A stretch of 64,000 bases of DNA. Origin: Ligula intestinalis (lineage: Eukaryota; Platyhelminthes; Cestoda; Diphyllobothriidea; Diphyllobothriidae). How positions within the stretch are numbered: the stretch's first letter is position 1; each line of letters starts with the position of its first letter. The stretch spans positions 30,982,534-31,046,533 of the forward strand of contig JAYGXS010000004.1 of the NCBI GenBank assembly GCA_036362985.1, in the 5' to 3' direction. The notes under the pieces are model-generated. The model was not told where the DNA came from. It did not search any database and saw only the letters and a program-made list of their open reading frames with translations. This document shows, piece after piece, positions 13,048-23,300 of the stretch. The position numbers and the translations under genes were made by a program.

Positions 13048-13215
13048 CGCTGTGCACACACAAACTGTTTATGCTACTGTTTTGTGAGTATGCTTCTGGT
13101 GATGAATCTGCGATGGATTTCGAAAGGTCAGCCAAATAAACATATTGTCCCAGCGATCGAGTCATCTTCTGCTTCTCAATTACTTCCTGGGACTCGCATG
13201 TTCACTTGTATTAGC
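13040..13215 (+). mobile_element. PLE family 1 3' terminal repeat
   Basis: Terminal repeat with a degenerate hammerhead core (CTGGTGA, GAAAGGTC) near 13086-13140. It ends with CTGGGACTCGCATGTTCACTTGTATT. Confidence 0.7.
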
Positions 13216-13219
13216 AATA

Positions 13220-13450
13220 CAGCTGATCTCATTGGGTGTTCCGCAAGGTTGCGGAAGTCGCAGGTCGTCGTCGGCTTATTCTATGGACTGATTTTAGGCC
13301 CACGGCGCTAGCTGTTTCATCCGACCAGTAATATCGAACGGGTTATGTGCGTGCGTGTGGCTGTTATCTGGCCGTAAATAAACTAAGGCATTTGCGTCAG
13401 TCTCGGGCGTCCACCGGAATATGGCATTTGATTATTGTTACAAAATTAAA
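13220..13450 (+). repeat. Interspersed repeat (TTCATCCGACCGGTAG family)
   Basis: The sequence TATGGACTGA...TTTCATCCGACCAGTA...AACGGGTTATG is shared with 11215-11300, 17045-17130 and 20035-20110. All copies lie beside PLE or CR1 scraps. Confidence 0.5.
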
Positions 13451-13454
13451 CACT

Positions 13455-13920
13455 GTTCAGCGACCATCGGTCGCGGAGATAATTCATCTCCGCAACAACC
13501 ATGTTCCTAATGACGTGTGATCCAGACATAATGTGTGATCCTGTATCACACTGCGTCCTTAGTGTGCTTCATCACTGTATTTGAAGTCGTTGTGGACCAC
13601 AGTACATATTTGTCGATCGGTGCGAATCCTTGGTTCGCGAGAGACTTTTTCGATAAAAACGATTTTTGGAACATGCTAGCTTACAGTTCTGGTTTCTCGT
13701 TTGGAAATCCACAATTTCACCTTTGGCGCTGTGCCATCTACTGCACACCTTCTTGGAGGCAACGAGAGGGATTTCCAACTAACAGACATGCATATTCGAA
13801 AATTGTATTTGGCAAACATATGTTTTCAGCAACTCTTTATCGGGCCAGTACGTTTGGAGGGATAATAAAAATTGTACAATTGGACAGGGTTAATAAGCGT
13901 ACTTGGAATAAAGCTCATCG
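13455..13920 (+). repeat. Interspersed repeat related to 10700-11110
   Basis: Shares GATCGGTGCGAATCCTTGG-like sequence and TTCTCGTTTGGAAATC with 10836-11100 and the motif GGCAAACATATGTTTTCAGCAA with 19229-19260. It holds a perfect hairpin GCGGAGAT/ATCTCCGC near 13474-13494. The open frame at 13535-14116 has no recognised domain. Confidence 0.5.
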
Positions 13921-14099
13921 TTTAAATACCTCCCACATGGCGCGATCGGCATGTAGAGGTCTTTGTGATGGAGAGGTTGGTGGAGGGAGGGCATTGGATA
14001 GGGGTCCGGTACATGGAGTGATAATCACTGTTATTTGCACGGAGCCAACAACTGCCACAAGGGCGTGGAGGCGATGTGCTATCGTCACCTGGCGCTGGG

Positions 14100-14400
14100 T
14101 TCGGCCACCGAAATGAAATTGCTTGTGTCAATGTCGTCTGACAACACAGCACTCGATTGGCTAGCCGTTTAGCCAATGGTTCGGTTGTTGCGAGTACCCG
14201 TTGGTGTAGGCCCTTGGAAAAATAAGCTCGTGTCTGGTAGACAACCCTGGTATCGACAAGGTGAACGAGAATAGAACTCGAGATCGATCTACTTTCATAT
14301 TTACTTAACCAGGCCGGTATGTGCTCACGTACCCTTATTTCCAGGCATCTCATTATTTAGCTGAGGAAGCCTGCCCCAAAGAAGCAATTGACAGAGTAAA
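14100..14400 (-). pseudogene. GIY-YIG endonuclease fragment of a PLE-type retroelement
   Basis: Minus strand, with frame changes: YSVNC, a Cys-Gly-Ala-Gly run, then MRCLEIRVREHIPAWL and ISSSILVHLVDT, and a C-terminal tail ending near RWPN. This follows the GIY-YIG order (aromatic, Cys, G, R...R...EH, HL). It differs clearly from the family 1 domain, so it is a separate element. No RT is next to it. Confidence 0.7.
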
Positions 14401-14779
14401 TGCAGTAATGCGAATGTATTAAGTCGTCATCGGCTATATATTTCCATGTATATTTGAAGGGATTCAGCAAGAAATGCCTTTGAAGACCCTATTAATGTAA
14501 AGTAAACCATATTATTGTCACAGTCATTAGTAAGTTGTAGCAATATATGGTAGCACGACACATTCGAATGAGTTGTCGCAAAACAGTGTGAAACAGTATG
14601 AAAACAGTCTTGAGCCAGGAAAATAGTTTTAAATGCTGGCAATAAGAAATCGTGTTGCGAAAATTGCCTTTTTTCAAATAAAATGACGTCAAGTCTGTTA
14701 TAACGGAGGCATAGGCCGAGATATTACCGCGAAAGGCGTCGCCAAATTGTTTTTACGGATCCCAGACCAAAATATTCAC

Positions 14780-15020
14780 AGTCTAACTACGTCTCATGTG
14801 CGCCCCCAGAGAGATAACACAACAGGAAGTGTGCAGAAAGCGGAAGTCTTTGAGTGTTCTACGTATAACAAATTTAGGAAACAAACGTATTTCACTGATG
14901 TCCCTTGAGCCAATAAGCTTCTCTCCCGAGGTAGTGGCCAGTCCCATTGTCTGATGGCTCAGTGAGTGAATGTAGCTAGAAATTCGAATTATCGATTGAT
15001 TGTCCAGCTCGCGCATAGGC
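14780..15020. repeat. Interspersed repeat shared with 34090-34210
   Basis: ACACAACAGGAAGTGTGCAG and GCGGAAGTCTTTG resemble ACACGACAAGAAGGGCGCAA and GCAGAAGTCTTTG at 34150-34195. Class unknown. Confidence 0.35.
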
Positions 15021-15369
15021 CGATCGATGGCCTATTGTGAACGCAGCTATGGTTTGTAAACTACTGCTTGCGAAGGCTGTTGTTAGGCCACCCTAAAAAG
15101 TCTTCTTTAACATCAGCAATGGTGTCTGTGGAAACAGTATTGCTTTGTGGCCAGGTCCAAGGTCGCACCAGTCGTTTGTTGCAGAAAAACATTCTGGGGT
15201 CCAATAGAACGTGTTCGTTTGTGACCTTTTAAGGATGGCCACACAGGTGAGTTGTGTTAGCTAACTCGAAGAAATCCTTCAATTTCTGGCAGAAACCGTG
15301 GCCCGAAATGTCCAGAGCAGGCTGCATTATACAGTAATCGCCACAGGCCATGCAATTTTCATAACTTTG

Positions 15370-16790
15370 TATAAGTTTGATCATTACTTGAATACAAATT
15401 TGAATGCATTTACGAAGATTTAAAAATAATAATGAACTGCATCAGGCATTTTAATTATTAAAAAGAACTATAGAAAAAAAGTCAGTGTTTGTACAGAAAA
15501 ATAACATTTTCTTGATAATTCCGTGATTTTGGAGACGTAAAGAAGAGCTATAAATTAGAACAATAAATTTAGATATAGTGTTAAATTGAAAACTTGAAGC
15601 AACCGTTTTCTATATATAGCAAGAACTTTTTTTAGTCAAGATATTGTGTTAACTTAAGTCTTACTGGATAAGTATTTATTGAATGTCATCAACAAAAGTG
15701 TGTCATAATTTTCCTTGTTTTTACTGTCTTCTTTGATAAATTTATAACTTCTGCATTTGTTCGACGTTAACACCAAAACCTTTTTAATAAGATAGATAAA
15801 AAGAGCATTTACCGAAATAAAGTGTTTTCCGACATTAGTTTTAAAGAAGATGGCAACGTTTTTCATATACAAAAATGCCTCAAAACAGCAAAACATATTT
15901 TCGAGTGTAATCTTGTCCACACTGCAGTTGTGAAACTACTATTCCTAAGATTAATAATAAACTTTCCATAAAAGGTTACCTCTTAGAAATTGCTTTGATT
16001 AGATATTCGACTGACGAACTTCTGCGCATATTCATTTTTTCCAACGTAATGTCACAATGAAATTTGATACTTTTGAGAATTTATTCAAGTTTCCTAAAGA
16101 TAAATGATTCAATTTGACTGGAGATGAAATAACTTTCTTTTCCCTTTATAAAGGATTACCTTCCGCATGAGAAGATTGATTCCACATTAAGTTATAAACT
16201 GGTGAATAAAAAAAACGTGTTGAATACATTGCCATTTTTTGCAACACTTATTATTCTTTCATCTGTTCCGTTTCTCAATAAAGTAAAAGGGGATTGTAAA
16301 GTATATGAAAAACTATATTTCTTCAAGACTGATGTCCAATAAGGGCTTCATTGTCTTCAATACGCGATAACATGTTAGACACTTGGTTTTTATTGAAGAA
16401 AATTCGAGGTTCCTTGGTGCATTCAAACAAATAATCCTCTGTTATTGCATTTTGTGCTACAAAACTTCACAGAATAGCTTAACATAATTTTTAAACTACA
16501 AACCATCAATGCTACTGCAAGCAAATTTGGTTTCTTTTTTACTTGGCTTTACTTAAATCTGAACAATTTTGGATAAACCTTTCCTGTTTTGGAAGGGATA
16601 TTTTCTATACCTATTTTACTTATTTTGCAGTTCCTTCCTAGTATTATCAACATGTAAGTGTAGTTTTGTTCTCTCTTTCGTGATACCATAGGAAATTCCT
16701 TCCGTATGAGACTGCTCCAAATTTCCCCAAAATTGATGTCCATTTCTAGTAATAAACCTAACTTAAATGACGATTTAACTGAGTAAAAGG
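15370..16790 (+). repeat. ~1.4 kb dispersed repeat, copy 2
   Basis: Second diverged copy of the 3.6-5.0 kb repeat in the same orientation. Many small indels indicate age. The short open frames within it (15654-15920 and 16549-16806, minus strand) are not shared as proteins. Confidence 0.65.
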
Positions 16791-16914
16791 TTTTTGAAGC
16801 ATTCAATAAACTGAATGAATCAAAATAATGTTACTAAATACACGCTTTATCACCAGGTCAACTTTAATTATGAACGTTGCATGACCCTTGGTGACAACTG
16901 TATCTGCCTGTGAT

Positions 16915-17060
16915 GTAAAGCAAAAAGTTCAAGCTTTATCGGTCTCTTCTAATATGGTAAATCTCTGAGATCATCGACCATCTTTGTCGCCCTCCGTTGC
17001 ACCTTTTCAAGAAAGTCTACATTTTTCTTCAAACACAGTGTCCAACCTATGGACTGACTA
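16915..17060 (-). pseudogene. CR1-like reverse transcriptase C-terminal fragment
   Basis: Minus strand reads KNVDFLEKVQRRATKMVDDL, then RDLPY, a stop and KRPIKLELF. The VQRRATK motif downstream of the RT catalytic region is typical of CR1 and related non-LTR elements. A longer copy is at 50985-51600. Confidence 0.7.
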
Positions 17061-17589
17061 TGCCGTCTGGTTCATCCGACCGGTAGGAACGAAGAGGTCG
17101 TGTACATGCGTATGTAGGTGTTACACGGTTCAAAGTCTGTATGCATATGCAATGCCAGATTTCGGCAAGCCATGGTCCCTGTGGCCTGGTAGGCGCTTAA
17201 ACTTTCTCTCGGTTCTGATTCTCTGTCGGTGCATCCGTTCGCGCTTTCATTGAGTTGCAGGCCCCACCTCAATTGTCCGAGCAACTAAGCCGTCGCTAGA
17301 CGTTGAAAAAGAGAGGGAGCGACCCTCAGCGCGCTTCCTCACTATAATCAATTAGATGCGCTTCAATCTAAAACGGTGCGCTAAAAGCCGTGGCCTAGAG
17401 GGTTTTCCGACTAACGGGAAAACTCGGGCCACCTACGTTACTGCTCCTCATGTACGCGTGTGTTTGTGTGTGCATATATGAGGAGATGGAGGACTGAGGG
17501 TCAGACTGCGATGGCTCCTTAATGTGGCTTTTATAGTGCTCCTGCGCAAGCGGTAGCCTACCTAGCGAGATGGCTGTGTCAAGTGTGCG

Positions 17590-17920
17590 CGTGCTGAGTG
17601 TTTATCGCGCCAGCCATCTACACCCTCCCTCATCCCCGGTCTTATTGACTTTGTCTTTATACCGGAAATGGACGTGGGAGCGGCGAGCGAGTGGGCAGGT
17701 TCCCCGCGAATCTGTCTTTACTCCTGTCTTCGTTTGCGGTCTTTCGCTGTGTTGCTTCTGCTTGCTGTAGCCTGCATGCAGTTTGCCCAGCTTGCCTTGG
17801 TGTCTGCTTCGGCTTGTTTCAGTGTTTGCTGCGGCTTGTTGGGGCACGCTGTTGCCTATTGTCAAAATCGACGGGGAAACTATCATGTGTGTGTAAGCGG
17901 TAAAATTATTTAAATTAAAT
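17590..17920 (+). repeat. GC-rich repeat-derived segment
   Basis: CGCGCCAGCCATCTACACCC and the following CCGGTCTT...ACCGG match the 1210-1290 repeat. The downstream hydrophobic frame at 17668-17913 lacks splice or promoter support and is not called a gene. Confidence 0.35.
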
Positions 17921-18629
17921 GCAGTTGTACCCGGAGGAGAATTGAACTTTTTAATCCTACGTTTTGATATATTGGTTACCGAAGACAATCTGCGGATGAC
18001 GACAATGTTGAAGAAGTCTTCTTACCTTAGCGCTCACAATTTTCTTGAAGCTGATGTTTTAAAGAAAGACATCTAGCGTAGGGATTCGAGTTGTTATAAC
18101 TTACTCTGTGATAGGTTAGGGCACCACTATTTTAGGAACACAATACGGTTCCTCCTCAACACGGCGTGGTTTGCTTTTCCCGAACTTGCTACTTAGCGGT
18201 TTCTCCTGGGATACATCATGTAGCCTTTGGATATTCCACGAGTTCTTAAGTTTTATTGTGTCTTACGTTCATTTGAGAATGCATAGTACAGTGCTTAAGA
18301 GCACAGGAAGACTTTATTAGCGTGTTGGAAAGATCAGTAAGATTTAAAAGGTTGCGAAGTGCTTATTAATCTTCAAAATGTCTTAAAGACTCAACATGAG
18401 TAGTAAGCTTGTGATGCATACATCACCTCCAAAAGATAAGGAAGAAGAAGAAGAATGGGTGGGTTAATGGACCAAATTCCATTTGAACTGACGTCTGCCT
18501 CTTATTATATCCGTGCTCGACGCGCGAACTTTGACCTGCCCGTTCGTTGCCGACTGCATTTGTTTCCCGGAGGTTGGCTGCCGGTGGGCTTGCGTGACCT
18601 TCGTCCATTTAAGTGCCTATAAGACAAGA

Positions 18630-18765
18630 GAATAAAGATCAAGCTTCATCAGTCTCTCCTAATATGGTAAGCTCCAGAGACCATCTTTGTCGCCCTCCGT
18701 TGCACTCGTCCAAAAAGGTCCATATCTTTTTTTCTACCACGGTGTTCAACCTATGGACTAACTGT
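18630..18765 (-). pseudogene. CR1-like reverse transcriptase C-terminal fragment
   Basis: Minus strand frame reads GRVQRRATKMVSGAYHIRRD. It aligns with 16915-17060 over its whole length. Confidence 0.65.
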
Positions 18766-18774
18766 GCTACTGCC

Positions 18775-19735
18775 AATACAAGCGAACATGCGAATCCCAG
18801 GAAGCAATTGAGAAGAAGAGTAGATCGCTTAGACAATATGTTTATTCGCCTGACGTTTCGACATCCGTCGCGGATTCATCATCAGAGACATGAATAGGAA
18901 GCAGTAGCAGAAACGAGTAATGCATGCACAGAAGTTTGCAGCATTTATAGCATACAGTCATTACTGCGAAAATACAGCGAAAATTAACGTTAATTGCCTT
19001 CTTGCGCGCCAGTATTTTCTTGGACAGCACGCAGACTCTGACCTGTTGAACTTTCATCACGGCGGTGGGTTCGGGCGTGATGATTGTTCGGGCATCTGGC
19101 TCTCCGGTATCGGCGTATGATGAAGCGGTGGTCTGCCCGTTCCTCAAGTGACGACTTGCTTTGGCCAAATTGAATCTCAGCATTGAATATGGATTAAGTT
19201 CTGCAAATATTCCCATTCTTAAGTTGAGAAGTCAAGTTGGCAAACATATGTTTTCAGCAAATCATCATCAGGCCAGAACATTTGCAAGGATTAGGCAAAT
19301 CATTGCACTTGTTTATGGATTGAGGGCCCGTGAACCATGACTCAAGTAGTTCTCGGCTCACCCGATTGTCACCTCTTGCGAAAATTTCGGCCTCATCAAA
19401 TTTGAAGGTGTGGCTGGGTCTCGTCGAAAGAACCGTAACCTGAGAATTGGAATCGTTTCACCACACTGCTGCTGCGTGTTCGGCAATTCGCGTCTTGAGA
19501 AGTCTGCCAATTTCTTCGACATATTTGCTTTGACTGCAACTGCACCAGATCCTGTAGACGACCCCAGATTTTCTTGCCGTGACAATGGGTCTTTTGGCTT
19601 CATTATCTGACACCTTATGGGTGCCTCCGGCCTGCGTGCGACTCCAAATCCAAGTGGTGCGAGAAGTTGGCCGACGGCTTCCGATAAGTTTTTGACGTAC
19701 GGGATCGAATGCCAAATCTTGGCACTGCAGCGAAC
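18775..19735 (-). mobile_element. PLE family 1 3' end, minus strand (GIY-YIG plus terminus)
   Basis: The endonuclease lies at about 19330-19720 on the minus strand: KSGVVYRIWCSCSQSKYVEE, then GRLLKTRIAEHAAAVW, with a frameshift into a second frame. The 3' UTR and terminal repeat follow at 18775-18960. It is 5' truncated near 19735, where it meets an opposite-strand fragment. Confidence 0.8.
18841..18894 (-). ncRNA. PLE family 1 hammerhead ribozyme, core intact
   Basis: Minus strand: CTGATGA (18885-18879), stem II ATCCG/CGGAT, and GAAA. Stem III is the palindrome ACGT, then C. Cleavage is predicted between 18852 and 18851. Stem I pairs GTCT with AGGC, then, after a two-base GA bulge, a short AT run with one mismatch. 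The two-pair stem III suggests a dimeric fold, as described for PLE hammerheads. Confidence 0.7.
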
Positions 19736-19739
19736 AAGA

Positions 19740-20035
19740 AGATAAATTTGCTGAGGTAGAAATCCTTCATGGGTGTTCAGAGAAAATGGCTACCCGCGTA
19801 ACTTCGTCAACCAGTGCTTGCGGAAACGAGATGGCCAACAAAAAGCGCACCGACCCCAATATTTAGCAGTAATGACTGCATCTTATAAATACTGCAAACT
19901 TCTGTGCATGCATTACCCGTTTCTGCTATTGTTTCCTATTTATGTCTCTGATGATGAATCCACGGCGGATGTCGAAACGTCAGGCGAATAAACATATTTT
20001 CCCAGCGATCGAGTCTTCTTCTTCTTAAGTGTGCA
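19740..20035 (+). mobile_element. PLE family 1 3' end, plus strand
   Basis: Remnant of the RT C-terminus (frame-shifted, VFRENGYPRNFVNQCLRKR near 19772-19830), then 3' UTR and terminal repeat with hammerhead. It is deleted for GIY-YIG. It diverges from the minus-strand copy that ends near 19735. Confidence 0.7.
19939..19992 (+). ncRNA. PLE family 1 hammerhead ribozyme, core intact
   Basis: Stem I TTTATGTCT (19939-19947) pairs with AGGC-GA-ATAAA (19982-19992). Then CTGATGA, stem II ATCC/GGAT, GAAA, stem III ACGT, C19981 and the predicted cleavage. This is the best stem I among the copies: nine pairs including one GU, with a two-base bulge. Confidence 0.75.
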
Positions 20036-20251
20036 ATCTGGTTCATTTGGCTAGTAGAAACAAACGGGTTATGCTTGTGTATGTATGAGTGATTAACAAC
20101 CGTAAATAAATGTAAGCAGTTGCTCCAGTTTCCGGCATCCGCCACCACGGTAGCCAAACTGGGTCGTCGTGCGGTTAGACCTATGCACGTGCACGTGTGC
20201 GTGATCCGTAATTTTTTTACAAATTACTCTCTTCCAAATGCACCCGCTGGG

Positions 20252-20258
20252 TATAAAA
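20252..20258 (+). promoter_or_regulatory. TATA box of the secreted-protein gene
   Basis: TATAAAA lies 48 bases before the chosen ATG at 20306. Transcription would start near 20285, leaving a 5' UTR of about 20 bases. The position supports this ATG over the upstream in-frame ATG at 20120, which would put unrelated sequence before the signal peptide. Confidence 0.6.
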
Positions 20259-20305
20259 TCTGGTTCAGACCACAGTGCACTTATTTCTTCCTATGTGCGT
20301 CAACA

Positions 20306-23300
20306 ATGTGCGTCTGGAGGCCTAATTTGGTAATTTGTCTCGCACTTATATTTTCAATGCAATGCCTGGCTTATCAGTGTCCACTTCGCGTGAAACAGGA
20401 CAGTGAAGGTAGGTATTCTAGTGTCAATTAACCAAACTTTTCCTTTTTTTATAAGCGTTGAGAGCTTTTTTTGTGTATGTGATACTTCTAACAGCGGATA
20501 AAATCCCCAAACAAAAGCTAGGTCATTAGGCCACGTACCGAATACGCCTTCTGAAGACTAGCAGTCGGGTACAGATGGGTCGTAAAAATTGATGTTAAGT
20601 ATGCAAACATCTGTATGTTCATAATATGAGATACTGGAAGGAGGTTTTCGGCAGATAAGGTGTCTGAATAAACGGGGTTTTACTTGATAAAAAAGCACTT
20701 AACAATAAAAAGACAATAATCGTGACTGGAGAGGATTGTCGTTTTCTCAGACTACTGGCCATTTTACTTTTAATTCGGTCTGCCTCCGTCTGGTGTTATG
20801 TAGCGTACATTTACCAAATTCTTATGCCAACGCTAAATCCTGTAAAGGTATATCAAAAATATATGCAGTAGTTTCCTTTTCTAATGAAACGTCAACCGGA
20901 ATTTCGAAATGAGTTTTTGATTGGAACATATTAATGGCGGATGGTTGTAGTACAGACTATCGTACAGACTAATCTCAACATATTTTGGACACTTCAAGAT
21001 GTGGGCCTTTTAACGAGCTTCTTTATGACCGCCAAAAAAGATGGTCATTATAAAATTACTATTAAATTAGTATGCCCTTTTGTCATTTATTTTTACTGCC
21101 TTTTAAGATTCAAACATACACGAACAGATTATAATGGGTTATCTCGCATCAATACGTAATCAGAAATTAAAGAAAGTACAGAAGATTCTCTATCTCATGA
21201 AATGTCACCCGGAATTCTAAAATCTGTTTTCGATTTAAACAAATTAATAACGTACGATTTTATAATGATCATCGTACAGCCTCATTTCAATATATTTGGG
21301 TCACGCCAGGATGTCAGATTTTCAATGAGCTTCCTTCTGACTGCTAAGTAAAAGTATGTTCTATAAAAAGTGGCTACTTAATTAGTATGCCTTGTTGTCA
21401 TTAAGTTTGACTGCCTTTGTAAATGCAACTGTATTTTGTAGAAAACATGCACGAAAAGATTATTTTTTGTACTCGTTTGGTATTAAATAACGCCTGCTTA
21501 AAATTTCATATTTAAAGAAAAGGCATCTTTCGGTTTTAAAAAAAGTTTCTAAATTGCCGAAAAGTTTTGAAACCTACTGACTGCTACACTGGAATTCAAG
21601 GTTTATTAACTGCGCACTGTGTACATCTTGCTTGAGGAAAAGTACATTTTCATCTGCATCTTGATGACGATCTCACATAGTTCTCATAAAATGTTGCAAT
21701 ATATATGGAGCATGCTTTATGCAGTAAAGGCAGCATAAACGAATTGATGGATACCATGTTCTATGAGCAAACACCTAACAAATAGACGTTTTTTAAAAAC
21801 CAAAAGATACCTTTGCTTCAAGTAAAAAGGTTAAAGAAGGCGTAAACTACAATCAAACGAGCACAAGAAATAATATTTTTGTGCATGTTTTCTACAAAAT
21901 ATAGGTGCATTTACAAAGGCCGTCAAAATTAATAACAACAAGGCATACTAATTAAGTAGCCGTTTTTCATAGAACATACTTTTACTTAGCGGTCAGAAGG
22001 AGGCTCATTAAAAATCTGACATCCTGGCGTGACCCAAATATATTGCAATGAGGCTGTACGATGATCATTATAAAACCATGCGTTATTAATTTGTTTGAAT
22101 CAAAAACACATTTCAGAATTCCCGGTGACATTTCATGAGATAGAGAAGCTACTGTACTTCCTTTTAGTTCTGATTACGTATTGATGCGAGATAACCCCTT
22201 ATAATGATTTATTTGTTTTACTTTCTTGCTTACTTACTTATTACCTTCATACACGGTGGCGATTTCACTGCATTTTTCTAGTAGACGCAAAAATTTGCGA
22301 CTAGCAGGTTCTTAGAACAGTAATGGACTGTATCTTACGAAATTAGCAAACCAGAATCGGGCATTCAGTATGACTGCTTTCGGTCCTGCTTGGAGGGATG
22401 TGCGCTACATATCCCCTTTGCGTAGCTCATAATTTTCAACTTATTTCTTAGTTTATGTGCCTAACATGTATAGCTCATGTTCGGCTAATGGCAGCAAGTT
22501 AATCGAAAACACCTAACACAATTTATTTTCCATCGAACATCTTTGACTTTATTCAATCATTCTTGAAACACGGTGGATATTAAAATCATATTTCAGTGCA
22601 CGATGTCGGCTATGCATCTGTAATTTGAAAATTCTTGCAAGAATTGCCCTCCAGCAGACACACTTTTCCGTTTACAAGAGCTTTAAACATTTATATATTC
22701 ATACTTCCGCTATTTGCTTTCTTTCTTTACCCTACTGAATGCGGTAGGTAAGAGTATTTATTGTGGGCCTATCAGATAATTGCTTTACAGCCTCACTGGC
22801 CATGCAGTTTCGACTAAGCGAGGCTCAACTGTAACCTCCTGGTAGCTCAAATGGCAGGTCACCTGGTCAGGATTTTAAAGGTCAGTGGTTCGACTCCGTA
22901 CCACAAAAACTGTGTTTTGACTAAAAGAATCCGTTATCGCCGTTTAAGGGGATACCGTCTCACAGTTATTACATACGCTTTGATTTTTTGTTCGTTTATT
23001 CCTCTGCTGAACTTGTTTGGATAGCAACTTTCAAAATCACTTAAATATTTGCGCAGTGCACTAACCTCTTTCTTTATGACCGATTTGTCTTGATTGTATC
23101 GAGTTGAGATAAAATTTCACACAGGAATTTGCGACCATCACCTGTAATTGTAATAAGAATCACTTGTGTATTTCAAGTCGTTTGCCGGCACACAAAATTA
23201 ATCCTCAGAAGTTTCTATTGCACCTTTAATTGCTGACTATTTAAGGACGTAAAATGTAGTTTTTCTTTTGATTAATGTTTAACACTGAAGATTTTACTTG

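Noticed and set aside
17395..17450. tRNA-like GTGGCCTAGAGGG
   Set aside because: A-box-like only; no B box follows.
17668..17913. Hydrophobic, cysteine-rich frame resembling a secreted protein
   Set aside because: Two overlapping frames look equally hydrophobic, the segment is adjacent to a dispersed repeat, and no TATA box or splice donor supports it.
22847..22918. Functional tRNA gene
   Set aside because: A and B boxes are good but the acceptor and T stems do not pair.
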